Of a stretch of DNA of 36,739 bases, positions 1 to 8,617 are shown in pieces. Made by a program: the position numbers and the translations under genes. A model generated the notes under the pieces. The model worked only from the letters and a program-made list of their open reading frames with translations, searched no databases and was not told the origin of the DNA. Source of the stretch: JARYLZ01 sp964388275 (GTDB taxonomy: Bacteria > Bacteroidota > Ignavibacteria > SZUA-365). Location: NCBI GenBank assembly GCA_964388275.1, contig CAYLZD010000038.1:1-36739 (forward strand), read 5' to 3'. Numbering within the stretch: the stretch's first letter is position 1; each line of letters starts with the position of its first letter.

Positions 1-1
1 C

Positions 2-45
2 AGCGCCGAAGGCGCGGTATATATCAGGCCGGGCCGCAGGCCCGG
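2..45. repeat. Double-hairpin intergenic repeat, copy A
   Basis: A 44-bp element made of two short perfect hairpins: GCGCC-GAA-GGCGC (3-15) and CCGGGCC-GCA-GGCCCGG (29-45), joined by an AT-rich linker. It recurs at 1602-1645 with one difference (G17 versus A1617). A further hairpin of the same style, GGGC-TGAAG-GCCC, lies at about 84-96. It looks like a REP-type dispersed element; its function is unknown. Confidence 0.8.
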
Positions 46-315
46 TGAAAAGGCGCGGAATGTTAGTGAGGGCTGAAGGCCCGATCCATACAATCCACGA
101 TGCCGTCATGATGATACATCGCCGGGAATATGTTGAGGATCGGATTTCCGGGCTAATCGCCCCGTCCATACTATTATCAGCGTTATGATGACAATGCGAT
201 GCTCGATACATTAATGGGCATTCATCAAAGCGACAGGGTCTACTCCATGCCCCAATCACTCTGACGCGCACTCATCCAAATAATGATCAGAACGAATGTG
301 AGAGGACAACGGACA

Positions 316-1410
316 ATGAAAACGACGTACCTGCTTCATGCAATCTCCACAACAGTGCTTGCTGCCCTGTTGACGCTTTCATCGGCCGCGCAGACCCGAG
401 TGGAGATACTTCCCGCCGCCGTTTACGCAAACAAGGGCGACACAGTCAAACTCGCGGTGCAGGTGAGCGATGCCGTCGGACTCCGAGGCGCCAGCGTGCA
501 CGTGAAATTCCAGAAATCCATCCTGCGCTTCCTCTCCGCGGAGGAGGGGGATTTCCTGACGAAGAATCCGGAAGGCTTCACGGTGGCGTTTTTCGTAACA
601 GAGCGACCGGTCGGATCGCCGGACTCCGTGCTCGTCGATCAGGCGATTATGGGTCTCAGCGCCGTGGATGGCTCCGGACTTCTGTTCACATTGCGTTTCA
701 TCGCCGAACAGGGAGGAAGCACGGAGGTGGCCGTGAAAGGCATGGACCTGCGGAATATCGACAACGCGAAGATTGAAGCCGAGGGAAGCGGCGCTTCGGT
801 CAGCGTGAACAGCGGGAACAATCTCGCGCCGTCCAAACCTGTGCTCCTTACGCCGCCGGACGGCGCGCGGCTTGCAGCGTTACCTGATACTTTCCGCTGG
901 AGCTCGTCTTCCGATCCCGAACAGGATCCCGTGCGCTACCTGCTCCGCATAAGCGGGCCCGGATCGGACACTGCTTTCACGGACCTGACAGATACGGCGT
1001 TCGTGTTGAGCGCGGCGCTTCTTCGGCCTGAGAAAACATACTACTGGTATGTAGAAGCCCGCGACCCGTATTCGGTTGTGAGATCCGACGCGACATTCCG
1101 TTTCACGACTCCGGCGACGAGCGGACTCGAGTGCACGGCTGCAAGGCCGGAATCCATGCTCATTCAGGTTTACCCCAATCCGGCGCGTGACGAAATGTTC
1201 ATCCGCTACACTGCTCCGCGGGCTATGCGCATCCGTCTTTACGTGATCGACATGCTGGGCCGCGGATCGGCCGTAATTGCGGACATGGAATGCGCGCCGG
1301 GGGTGAACGAATGCGCGGCGGACTTGTCCGCTCTGCCGGGCGGCGTGTATCGCTGCGTTTTACAGGCGGGCGGGATGGTCTCGAGCCGCTCAATTCTTTT
1401 GCATCGGTAA
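316..1410 (+). CDS. Secreted cohesin-like protein with type IX sorting tail
   Basis: A predicted exported protein of 364 residues when started at the ATG at 316, which opens directly into a signal peptide (MKTTYLLHAIS..., cleavage near the A-Q at about 25); an in-frame ATG at 283 would add 11 residues before it. Residues about 27-165 resemble a cohesin-type beta-sandwich (VYANKGDTVKLAVQVSDAVG). About 170-275 look like a fibronectin type III-like domain. The last 75 or so have the YPNPA...LPGGVY...SSRSILL layout of Por/T9SS C-terminal sorting domains. The protein is probably surface-attached or released; no enzymatic motif is visible. A decayed copy of its 5' end lies at 10601-10763. The 282 bases upstream hold the repeat at 2-45 and no other gene. 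Confidence 0.75.
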   Translation: MKTTYLLHAISTTVLAALLTLSSAAQTRVEILPAAVYANKGDTVKLAVQVSDAVGLRGASVHVKFQKSILRFLSAEEGDFLTKNPEGFTVAFFVTERPVGSPDSVLVDQAIMGLSAVDGSGLLFTLRFIAEQGGSTEVAVKGMDLRNIDNAKIEAEGSGASVSVNSGNNLAPSKPVLLTPPDGARLAALPDTFRWSSSSDPEQDPVRYLLRISGPGSDTAFTDLTDTAFVLSAALLRPEKTYYWYVEARDPYSVVRSDATFRFTTPATSGLECTAARPESMLIQVYPNPARDEMFIRYTAPRAMRIRLYVIDMLGRGSAVIADMECAPGVNECAADLSALPGGVYRCVLQAGGMVSSRSILLHR

Positions 1411-1764
1411 CTGATCCGTCGGTTTTGTTTCCGCGGGGCTGCGCTCCGGTCTGGTATGGGCCGTCCCGGGGCTCCAGCCTACGCTCTTCGAGCTTCCGCC
1501 TACACTCCGCTACGGCGGACAGGTCGGCCGACAGGCGCGCCCCGGTCTGTTCTTGGCCGGGCCTTCGGTCCTCGGCGATCATGGTTTTTCGACCGATTCA
1601 TAGCGCCGAAGGCGCGATATATATCAGGCCGGGCCGCAGGCCCGGGTAACGGGATCACGGACAACATTTTTACACTCCGATGACAACTCAAGCCGGCCCA
1701 ATCAGTAGTTTGCCGTCGTGTGAATCGAACAGCGTAAGCGTATGAGCAGGAACAACATTCCGAT
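1411..1764. other. Gene-free spacer with repeat
   Basis: No convincing coding sequence. The GC-rich first half (1411-1600) has several short self-complementary stretches, followed by repeat copy B at 1602-1645. The last 120 bases lead into the operon that begins at 1765; no clear promoter could be assigned. TAGTTTG near 1709 is one base short of the Bacteroidota -7 box. Confidence 0.5.
1602..1645. repeat. Double-hairpin intergenic repeat, copy B
   Basis: The same 44-bp element as at 2-45, with 43 of 44 positions identical, in the same orientation. It keeps both hairpins (GAA loop and GCA loop) and the linker. The two copies bracket the secreted-protein gene at 316-1410. Confidence 0.8.
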
Positions 1765-2802
1765 ATGGACAACAGCGACATGAAGGAAATCGAATTAATA
1801 AGACTCATGCTGGAGGCGTTGCCTCCGAATCCGAAACGGTTGAATCAACCGTTCGAGTCGGATTCCGAAGTGTTACTCATCGGTGAAGGGCCGCTGCTGT
1901 TCACAATCGACGGCTTTTCCGCCGAGGACCACTTCAGAACGGATAACCCTTACCTTCTCGGCAGAAACCTGGCTGTATGCACGGTAAGCGACATTTTCGC
2001 CTGCGGCGGCCGGCTGGAGCATTTCGGCCACTGCGTAACTGTGCCGCCGGAATGGGATTCGGAATATATCCTACACTTTTCACGCGGTATCGCCGACGTC
2101 GTGAGCGAATGCGGCGCCTGTTTTGCGGGAGGCGACATCGGTTGTTCGGCTCAATGGGCTTACACCGGAGTCGCGCTCGGAAGGGCCGACCGCAAACTCA
2201 CAAGAAAAGGCGCCCGCCCGGGCGACGGACTCTACATCAGCGGTTGTGTGGGCCCCGGAAATTTTGAAGCCGCGTCCGGTTTCGACTTTCCTGCGCGGGA
2301 ATGCGCCTCATTGTGCGCGGAAAATCGCGCCGCCTTCCAACTCAGGAACAGGGAAGCGAAGCTCGTCATGCGATACGCAAATGCATGCATCGACAGCAGC
2401 GACGGCCTGATAAACGCTCTGCTCACTCTCTGCGGTCTCAACGGTTGCGGTTTTATTATCACGCGGCCGCCGTATTTCGAGCCCGGCCGCGCGCTCCTGG
2501 AAATTCTTGATCTGCCGCTGGAACTGCTCGCCGCCGGTGAATGCGGCGAATACGAATTGCTCTGCAGCATACCGCCCGGGAATGAGACGGACTTTGTCCG
2601 CGCGGGCCGGGAAGCAGGCTTTACTTTTCACCGGTTGGGCACAGTCTGCGAAAAAGGAGTGGCGTGTATGGAAAACCGTGATTACAGAATCGATTTTTCG
2701 AATTTCTCATTAAGCGCGAGAGATTACGCAAACCATTCGGTATATCTTCACGCTTTGACGAAATTCATTCGCAATGCACGCACGCCTCATCAGCAGGAGT
2801 GA
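1765..2802 (+). CDS. ThiL/AIR-synthase-family ATP-dependent kinase-like protein
   Basis: Member of the PurM/ThiL/HypE/SelD superfamily, closest in motif order to thiamine-monophosphate kinase. Visible motifs: IDGFSAEDHF (ThiL D..V.G.HF), LGRNLAVCTVSDIFACGG (SDI of the N-terminal domain), FAGGDIG, the KGARPGDGLYISG turn, CIDSSDGL (metal-binding SDGL), and GECGEYELL at the place of GGEDYELL. Length (345 aa) is typical of ThiL. There is no thiamine context: it leads an eight-gene operon with SDR, radical SAM, UbiA and lipid-kinase genes, so it probably phosphorylates or activates a pathway intermediate. The ATG at 1765 is used; the in-frame ATG at 1780 is an alternative. The next gene starts 6 bases after its stop. 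Family assignment is firm; the substrate is unknown. Confidence 0.85.
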   Translation: MDNSDMKEIELIRLMLEALPPNPKRLNQPFESDSEVLLIGEGPLLFTIDGFSAEDHFRTDNPYLLGRNLAVCTVSDIFACGGRLEHFGHCVTVPPEWDSEYILHFSRGIADVVSECGACFAGGDIGCSAQWAYTGVALGRADRKLTRKGARPGDGLYISGCVGPGNFEAASGFDFPARECASLCAENRAAFQLRNREAKLVMRYANACIDSSDGLINALLTLCGLNGCGFIITRPPYFEPGRALLEILDLPLELLAAGECGEYELLCSIPPGNETDFVRAGREAGFTFHRLGTVCEKGVACMENRDYRIDFSNFSLSARDYANHSVYLHALTKFIRNARTPHQQE

Positions 2803-2808
2803 GAGAAA

Positions 2809-3840
2809 GTGGAGCGCATCGTCATAACAGGCGCCGGCGGTTTTATAGGGAGTCACGTAGCGGAATACTTCTGCAGCCGCGGCCTGCGTCCGGTGTGCAT
2901 GGTGCGGGATCCCGATCGGGCCGAATTCCTGAAAACGCTTCCGGTGACGCTGTGCCGGGGTGACATTACAATACCGGATGATACTGCAAACGTGTTTGCC
3001 GGCGCCGATTTCGTTATTCACTGCGCCGCCAAGGCCGGCGAGTGGGGCCCTTACAGGGAGTTTTACAAGGCGAACGTTGAAGGCGCCATGAACGTGATGA
3101 CCGCGGCAATCGAGGCGGGCATACGGGACGTGATAATAACGGGCACAAATTCGTGTTACGGCGAAGAAAATTCCCCGATCGTCAAAACGGAGGATTCGGG
3201 GTATAATCCTCATTACAGGTATTTCCTGGGCGGCGTCTTTCCTTCCGGTCTGAACCACTACAGGGAAACCAAAGCTCTCGCCAACATCAAAGCGGCTGAA
3301 CTCGCCCGGAATGCCGGCATCAATCTGACCATCATAGAACCCGTCTGGGTTTACGGGGAAAGGGAATTCGGCACCGGATTTTATGATTTTCTCAAAACGG
3401 TGCGCTCGGGGCTGCGTTTTTTTCCGGGATCGAGGAAAAACCGTCTGCACACCATCTATGCCCGCGATCTGGCCAGACTTTATTTTCTGGCGGCACAGTC
3501 TCCCCGGCAAGGCGTAAGGCATTATCTGGCATGCGACCCGGAGGCCGAGTACATGCATACGCTGCTGTCGATGTTCTGCCGCGAAGCGGGTCTCGAAATG
3601 CCGAGACCTCTTCCGAAAGCGGTTGTTTATCCTCCGGCTCTGCTTCTGGAGCTTGCCGCGCTGCTGCTGCGCGCTCGCAAAGCGCCTATGCTGACACGCG
3701 CCCGAATCAACGTCTTTTACGATAACATCGAGTATTCAGGCGCGAAAGCACGCGCGGAACTGGGCTTCGAGTGCGAGTTTTCCAAGCGGGAAAGCATCGC
3801 AAAAACCGTGCGCTGGTATGTGGAAAACAACCTTCTGTAA
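2809..3840 (+). CDS. Extended SDR, NAD(P)-dependent epimerase/reductase
   Basis: An extended short-chain dehydrogenase/reductase of 343 residues. The Rossmann signature TGAGGFIG is at residues 7-14 and the catalytic YRETK (Tyr151, Lys155) is present, so it should bind NAD(P) and be active. It starts at a GTG six bases after the previous stop, behind a GAGAG-type ribosome site. In Caulobacter, a member of this family (CerR) reduces the 3-keto group during ceramide synthesis. With an alpha-oxoamine synthase in the same operon, a ketoreductase role on a sphingoid-like intermediate is attractive but inferred. Sugar epimerase or 3-beta-hydroxysteroid dehydrogenase-like activity is the alternative. 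Confidence 0.85.
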   Translation: MERIVITGAGGFIGSHVAEYFCSRGLRPVCMVRDPDRAEFLKTLPVTLCRGDITIPDDTANVFAGADFVIHCAAKAGEWGPYREFYKANVEGAMNVMTAAIEAGIRDVIITGTNSCYGEENSPIVKTEDSGYNPHYRYFLGGVFPSGLNHYRETKALANIKAAELARNAGINLTIIEPVWVYGEREFGTGFYDFLKTVRSGLRFFPGSRKNRLHTIYARDLARLYFLAAQSPRQGVRHYLACDPEAEYMHTLLSMFCREAGLEMPRPLPKAVVYPPALLLELAALLLRARKAPMLTRARINVFYDNIEYSGAKARAELGFECEFSKRESIAKTVRWYVENNLL

Positions 3841-3855
3841 CGATGAGGGATTGTC

Positions 3856-5145
3856 ATGCAAAGAATCGAGTATCTGATAGGCTGGAGACGGACGCTGTTC
3901 AATCAGCTCCTCAAACTGAGCGTTTTTTTCCATTTCGCGCGCGAGACGCTTGCCGGACGCTTCCCGGCGAAAAAACTTCCCGGTTTTCTGAAGCGATTGT
4001 TGTATTTCCTCTCGAAAATGCGCGAGAACAAATACGTGAAGGTCGGATCGATGACCAAGATCAACCTCTACGTCCCTGCTTTTCCGTCGAAGGCCTTTTA
4101 CAAGGCCTGCCGGAAAGTGGCTGAAACCGGCGTGAAACAACCGTGCATCACAGCTTTGCTGTCCGTGACTTCCGGCTGCAGATTCCGTTGCGAACACTGT
4201 TATCAGAAACACGACATCGGCAAGGATGCGCCCATTGAATTCCTGACCGATGCGGTGCGCAAGCTGGATTCCATGGGGGTTTCATTTTTCAATTTCGAGG
4301 GCGGAGATCCCTTTCTCGTGTACGACCGGTTGAAAGCGGTTTGCGAGGCCGTCGGAACCGGCGAGATATGGATAAACACAACCGGCAATGGAATAAGCGC
4401 TGAACGGCTCGAGGAATTGACGTCCCTGGGAGTCAAGGGGCTGATCTTTTCCCTGCACTCTCCGGACGAGGATGCGGTGAACGCTTTCATGGGCCGTGAC
4501 GACGCATGGAGCACAATAATGCGAGGTATGGAGCGCTGCCGCGAATCAGGGCTCGACGTTGCCGTGAACGCCTGCCTTGCGACGGAACGCTTCGCCGACG
4601 GTTCCTTCGAGCGGTTGATGGACCTGACCCGTTCCCTGGGAGTGTCGATCATACAGCTCATCAAACCCAAGCCGTCGGGCGGCTGGCTGGATGCGGACTT
4701 GCCGGAATGCACGCAGGCGGATCTCGAGCGCATAGGCGAGCTTGTACGGCGATACAACAACCGCCCGGAGTATAGGGATTATCCGTTCATCGCCGCGCAG
4801 ATACTCGACGAAAGGAGCGAAATGTTCGGCTGTACCGCCGGAGGAAGCGACCGCTTCTATATCAATGCGAAAGGCGACGTGCAGCCCTGTGAATTCCTGA
4901 ACATCTCCTTCGGGAACATTCAGGACGAACCCTTCGAAGACATATACACAAGAATGCGCGAGGTCTTCGACGTCCCCGGCGACCGCTGGCTCTGTGAAAC
5001 ATGCTCGGGACTGATCCGGGCGCTGCATCAGCAGGCGGATTCACGCTCACTGCCCTTGAGTCCCGAACTGTCCACTCAAGTCTACCGGCAATGGGACAGG
5101 GGAGCCTGCCCCGAGTTTTACAAAATTGTGGAAAAGCGGCACTGA
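3856..5145 (+). CDS. Radical SAM protein with SPASM/twitch-like C-terminus
   Basis: A 429-aa radical S-adenosylmethionine enzyme. The cluster-binding motif is C108-x3-C112-x2-C115 (CRFRCEHC) and the SAM-binding region FNFEGGDP follows at about 145-152. The C-terminal part carries Cys326, Cys345 before EFLNISFGNI, and Cys380/Cys383, the pattern of a SPASM or twitch auxiliary Fe-S domain. About 100 residues precede the radical SAM core; they are basic and partly hydrophobic, as for a protein that sits at the membrane. Third gene of the operon, starting 15 bases after the SDR with GAGG ahead of its ATG. SPASM proteins usually modify peptides, but none of the neighbours is a peptide precursor; a lipid or alcohol substrate is possible. 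Confidence 0.88.
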   Translation: MQRIEYLIGWRRTLFNQLLKLSVFFHFARETLAGRFPAKKLPGFLKRLLYFLSKMRENKYVKVGSMTKINLYVPAFPSKAFYKACRKVAETGVKQPCITALLSVTSGCRFRCEHCYQKHDIGKDAPIEFLTDAVRKLDSMGVSFFNFEGGDPFLVYDRLKAVCEAVGTGEIWINTTGNGISAERLEELTSLGVKGLIFSLHSPDEDAVNAFMGRDDAWSTIMRGMERCRESGLDVAVNACLATERFADGSFERLMDLTRSLGVSIIQLIKPKPSGGWLDADLPECTQADLERIGELVRRYNNRPEYRDYPFIAAQILDERSEMFGCTAGGSDRFYINAKGDVQPCEFLNISFGNIQDEPFEDIYTRMREVFDVPGDRWLCETCSGLIRALHQQADSRSLPLSPELSTQVYRQWDRGACPEFYKIVEKRH

Positions 5146-5168
5146 CAAAACCGACACGGACTTGTGCC

Positions 5169-6191
5169 ATGAAAACAGCCGCAGTATTACAATTCGCCGG
5201 AGCGTACGTCAAGTCGATGCGCCTCTATTACTCGTTCATCACGGGTATTGCGGGTCTGATGGGAGTGGCGTATTACCAGTATATCGCGCATTCCAGCGGC
5301 GCCATTGCCATGTCGCGGATCCCGCGGACAGTGGAAACGCCCACTTCCGGGCCCCGTATGGCCCTGATCATCATCATTCTGTTCCTGAGCTGGGGTGTCA
5401 ACCAGATCATCAACGACGCCTTGGGCCTGAAGGAAGACAGGATAAACGCGCCGGACAGGCCGATGGTGAGCGGCGAGCTGAATCCGACGATAGCCGTGCT
5501 GCTTTCCACGCTGCTGATGATGGGCGCCGCTGTCGCCACGGTGTTGTTCCTGGAACCGGTAGCCGTAATTCCGCTGGCGGTCGGTGTGGGGCTCAACATC
5601 GTTTATGAATACGCGAAGGGGCACGGCATCTGGGGCAATGTGATTTTCGGAATAATGATAAGTGTCTGCGGAGTTTTCGGATTCATGGCCTCGGGCCCTT
5701 CCGAATCGTCCGTCGGGACTGTCAGCCGCATCTCGATGATACTGCTCATTGCGCTGATCAACGCCGTGATGACGTTCTATACATACTTCAAGGACTATAA
5801 GGGCGACAAGGCTGCTGGCAAGAAAACGCTGGTCGTGCGCTTCGGTTTGCAGCGCGCCAGGCGGATCTCGATTGCGGCCGCGTTTCTACCGACCGTTGTC
5901 TTCGTCATTGGTTACTTCGTGTTGAACTTGTGGCCCATACAGCTCAACGGAGTGTTCGTGCTGTTGGCTGTTCTTACGGTTTGCCTGCAGGTCTGGACCG
6001 GGTATCTGTTCTACAGGAATCCCGAGGGCGAAATGACTTATTACTCGCTCTCCTTCAATTTCCGGGCTTGCGCATGCTCGGAGGCGGCCCTGATCTCGCT
6101 TTTCAATCCGGCGCTGGGAATAATGCTGTTCCTGCTCACATACATGTTCATCGGTTTCCTCTTTAACTTTCACGTGAACAGGAACGGCTGA
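5169..6191 (+). CDS. UbiA-superfamily prenyltransferase
   Basis: An integral membrane prenyltransferase of 340 residues from the ATG at 5169, chosen because it opens straight into the first membrane helix; an upstream in-frame ATG at 5001 lies inside the radical SAM gene. The first polyprenyl-diphosphate motif is at about 78-101 and includes N82-D83 and D90RINAPDRP, which resembles digeranylgeranylglyceryl-phosphate and chlorophyll synthases. The middle Asp of N-D-x2-D-x3-D is replaced by Gly86. The second motif D209YKGD213KAAGKKT is intact. The family moves a prenyl chain from its diphosphate to an aromatic or glycerol-type acceptor. Followed two bases later by the reductase gene. Donor and acceptor are unknown. 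Confidence 0.88.
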   Translation: MKTAAVLQFAGAYVKSMRLYYSFITGIAGLMGVAYYQYIAHSSGAIAMSRIPRTVETPTSGPRMALIIIILFLSWGVNQIINDALGLKEDRINAPDRPMVSGELNPTIAVLLSTLLMMGAAVATVLFLEPVAVIPLAVGVGLNIVYEYAKGHGIWGNVIFGIMISVCGVFGFMASGPSESSVGTVSRISMILLIALINAVMTFYTYFKDYKGDKAAGKKTLVVRFGLQRARRISIAAAFLPTVVFVIGYFVLNLWPIQLNGVFVLLAVLTVCLQVWTGYLFYRNPEGEMTYYSLSFNFRACACSEAALISLFNPALGIMLFLLTYMFIGFLFNFHVNRNG

Positions 6192-6193
6192 TC

Positions 6194-7438
6194 ATGAAAG
6201 GAATGCTGTTCGCACCGATAAAAATCGGCGGGATCGGGTTACGCAACAGGTTTGTGTGCTCCGCCACCTACGAGGGCGCGGCGGATTCCGACGGATTCGT
6301 GGGCGATGATTACCGCAACAGGTTCGAGGAACTTGCGCGGAATCAGGTGGCGATGATAATCACGGGCTTCACGTACATATCAAAGGCAGGCAGGGCCATG
6401 CATCCCCGCCAAGCCGGATTGGACTGCGACGCCAAAATTCCCGGTTTCAAAAAGGCTGTTGAAGTCGCGCATTCTCACGGAGTACCGATAGTAGTGCAAC
6501 TCGCCCATGCGGGACGCCAGTCCCTGCCGGAAATGACAGGCGGCAGTTTGTTGTCGAGCACTAACGAAGCATCGATGTATTACAGGCGCAAACCGCGGTT
6601 GATAAGCGCCGCGGAGGCGGCGGGGACCGCTGCGGATTTCGCGCGCGCAGCCGTACGGGCGAGAGAGGCGGGCTTCGACGGTGTTCAGCTACACGCCGCG
6701 CACGGTTATTTGCTTCACCAGTTTCTCATGAAGGAGACAAATAAACTGCGCAATGAATACGGAATTGACGAAGCCGAAGGCATCGGCACTGCTTTTCTTG
6801 AACTGATAATAGACGGAATACGGGAGCAATGCGGCGCTGAATTCCCGATACTTGTCAAAATAAGCGGAGACATTGATTCGAAAGCCGGCTTCTTCCCCGG
6901 ACGGTTCGACAGTCTCGTGAAATTACTTGACCGCAAGCGGGTGGCGGCCATTGAAATAAGCTACGGGACGATGGATTATCCGATGAACATTTTCCGCGGC
7001 GCGCTGCCGCTGGAGACGGTTCTGGACCAAAATCCGCTTTTCCGGTCGCGGTCGATTCTGATGCGGGCACTCTACAGGGGTTACATCAAACACAAATTCG
7101 CACCGCGCCTTCTGCCGTTTTCAAGGATGTACAATCTCGAGTACGCCGCACGGGCCAAAACCCTCACCGACATACCGGTCATATCCGTCGGCGGATTCCG
7201 CAGATTGTCCGATATGGAAACGGCTGTCCTCTCGGAGCATACGGATTTGATATCAATGTCCCGGCCCTTCCTCCGCGAACCGGATCTGGTCGTATCGATG
7301 AGCAAGGGGGACGGCGAATACATATCGAAATGCACGAACTGCAATATGTGCGCAGTCATGTGCGACTCGGGAAATGCAACCAAATGCTACAGAAGCCACA
7401 ATAATGCGAGGGCAAATCAAGGAGGCAATGAATCATGA
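6194..7438 (+). CDS. NADH:flavin oxidoreductase, Old Yellow Enzyme family
   Basis: A 414-aa FMN-dependent TIM-barrel reductase. It has the family signature QLHAAHGYLLHQF followed by an NxxxxEYG element and the N-terminal GGIGLRNRFV. The family reduces activated C=C bonds using NAD(P)H. The C-terminus carries a cysteine cluster, CTNCNMCAVMC and a further Cys seven residues later, like the Fe-S site of 2,4-dienoyl-CoA-reductase-type members, but the protein ends soon afterwards and lacks their second flavin/NADH domains. In this operon it could saturate an enoyl or prenyl double bond made or attached by the UbiA enzyme (inference). The ATG overlaps the next gene by the 4-base ATGA junction at 7435-7438. 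Confidence 0.88.
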   Translation: MKGMLFAPIKIGGIGLRNRFVCSATYEGAADSDGFVGDDYRNRFEELARNQVAMIITGFTYISKAGRAMHPRQAGLDCDAKIPGFKKAVEVAHSHGVPIVVQLAHAGRQSLPEMTGGSLLSSTNEASMYYRRKPRLISAAEAAGTAADFARAAVRAREAGFDGVQLHAAHGYLLHQFLMKETNKLRNEYGIDEAEGIGTAFLELIIDGIREQCGAEFPILVKISGDIDSKAGFFPGRFDSLVKLLDRKRVAAIEISYGTMDYPMNIFRGALPLETVLDQNPLFRSRSILMRALYRGYIKHKFAPRLLPFSRMYNLEYAARAKTLTDIPVISVGGFRRLSDMETAVLSEHTDLISMSRPFLREPDLVVSMSKGDGEYISKCTNCNMCAVMCDSGNATKCYRSHNNARANQGGNES

Positions 7439-8616
7439 ACAGCTCGGCATCGGCCCTGGAATCCCGCACGGTATGCAACGACGAAGCCCTGCGTGTCGTC
7501 GGGTATAATCCCTATTATCAATCGATAAATGCAGGATTAAGCGATCCTTTACTCATCAACGGCATCAGCGCAGTCAACCTGGCCTCGAACAACTACCTCG
7601 GTCTGGCGGACGATCCGCGGCTCAAGGAAGCTTATATAGAAGCCATCCGCAAATACGGCGTGAGCATGTGCGCCACTCCCGTGGCCGGCGGTTACACGGA
7701 CTGTTTCGAAGCCGCGCAAGAGGCCTTGTCATCCTTTATAGGACTGGAATCGCTGCTTATATACCCGTCCTGTTACCAGGCCAACAACGGGATTTTCTCG
7801 GCTTTGGCAAAAAAGGACGATCTGGTGCTGTTCGACCGCTCCGCGCATTCGTCGCTCATACAGGGCATTCACGCGGCCGGCTGCCGCATGTTGCCGTTCG
7901 CTCACAACGATCTCGACAGTCTCGAATATCTCCTTTCAAAAAAGCCCGGTTACGCGCATGTCTTCGTTGTAACCGAGTCCGTGTTTTCCACCGAAGGCAG
8001 CATCGCGCCCTTTGCCGACATTTACCGGCTGTGCATGAATTACGGCGCCACGCCGGTGGTGGACGATTCGCACGGCATCGGTGTGCTCGGTAAAAGGGGC
8101 GGCGGAATACTGGATCTCTGCGGAATCGAAGATTTCTGCGGCGTTTATACGACTTCCCTCGGGAAGGCGCTCGCCAACAATTGCGGCGTGGTGGGGGGGC
8201 GGAAGCATTTGACTGAGTATCTGCGCTATTTCAGTTCTCATCTTGTCTACTCCACTGCCGTGGCGCCTTGCGTATTCGCGGGAATCACGCGCACGCTGAA
8301 AATCCTTGCTGTCGAGTACCAGCAACGGATAGCGCGGGTTTATGCATTCTATGGAATCATAAAATCGGCGCTTGCCGAAGCCGGCATTCCGGTGGTGAAC
8401 GGAGAAGCGCCGATCAATTCCATCAAAAGCGGCGATACGGAACAGACTCTCATGCTCGCCAAAATCCTTTACCGGCATGGATTGGTGACAACTCCGTTCG
8501 TGCATCCTTCGGTGCCCAGAAAGGAGGGCAGAATACGGCTCATCGCCGGCGCAAACCTCAAAGACGAAACGGTTCACAGGGCGGCCGGGATTCTCAGCCG
8601 CCTGGCCGCCAACTGA
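7435..8616 (+). CDS. Alpha-oxoamine synthase (SPT/KAPA synthase family)
   Basis: A PLP-dependent fold-type I enzyme of 393 residues. It shows NYLGLADDP near residue 53, the D134-RSAH138 cofactor-stacking region, D210DSHGIGVLG with Asp210 and His213, and the PLP lysine in TTSLGKAL (Lys244). The family condenses an acyl thioester with an amino acid and releases CO2: serine in serine palmitoyltransferase, alanine in BioF, glycine in Kbl/HemA. No other biotin gene is present; a lipid kinase follows and an SDR stands upstream in the operon, so synthesis of a sphingoid-like 3-keto-amine is the favoured reading. The amino acid used cannot be told by eye. Strong GGAGG ribosome site; starts by ATGA overlap and ends two bases before the next ATG. 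Confidence 0.85.
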   Translation: MNSSASALESRTVCNDEALRVVGYNPYYQSINAGLSDPLLINGISAVNLASNNYLGLADDPRLKEAYIEAIRKYGVSMCATPVAGGYTDCFEAAQEALSSFIGLESLLIYPSCYQANNGIFSALAKKDDLVLFDRSAHSSLIQGIHAAGCRMLPFAHNDLDSLEYLLSKKPGYAHVFVVTESVFSTEGSIAPFADIYRLCMNYGATPVVDDSHGIGVLGKRGGGILDLCGIEDFCGVYTTSLGKALANNCGVVGGRKHLTEYLRYFSSHLVYSTAVAPCVFAGITRTLKILAVEYQQRIARVYAFYGIIKSALAEAGIPVVNGEAPINSIKSGDTEQTLMLAKILYRHGLVTTPFVHPSVPRKEGRIRLIAGANLKDETVHRAAGILSRLAAN

Positions 8617-8617
8617 C

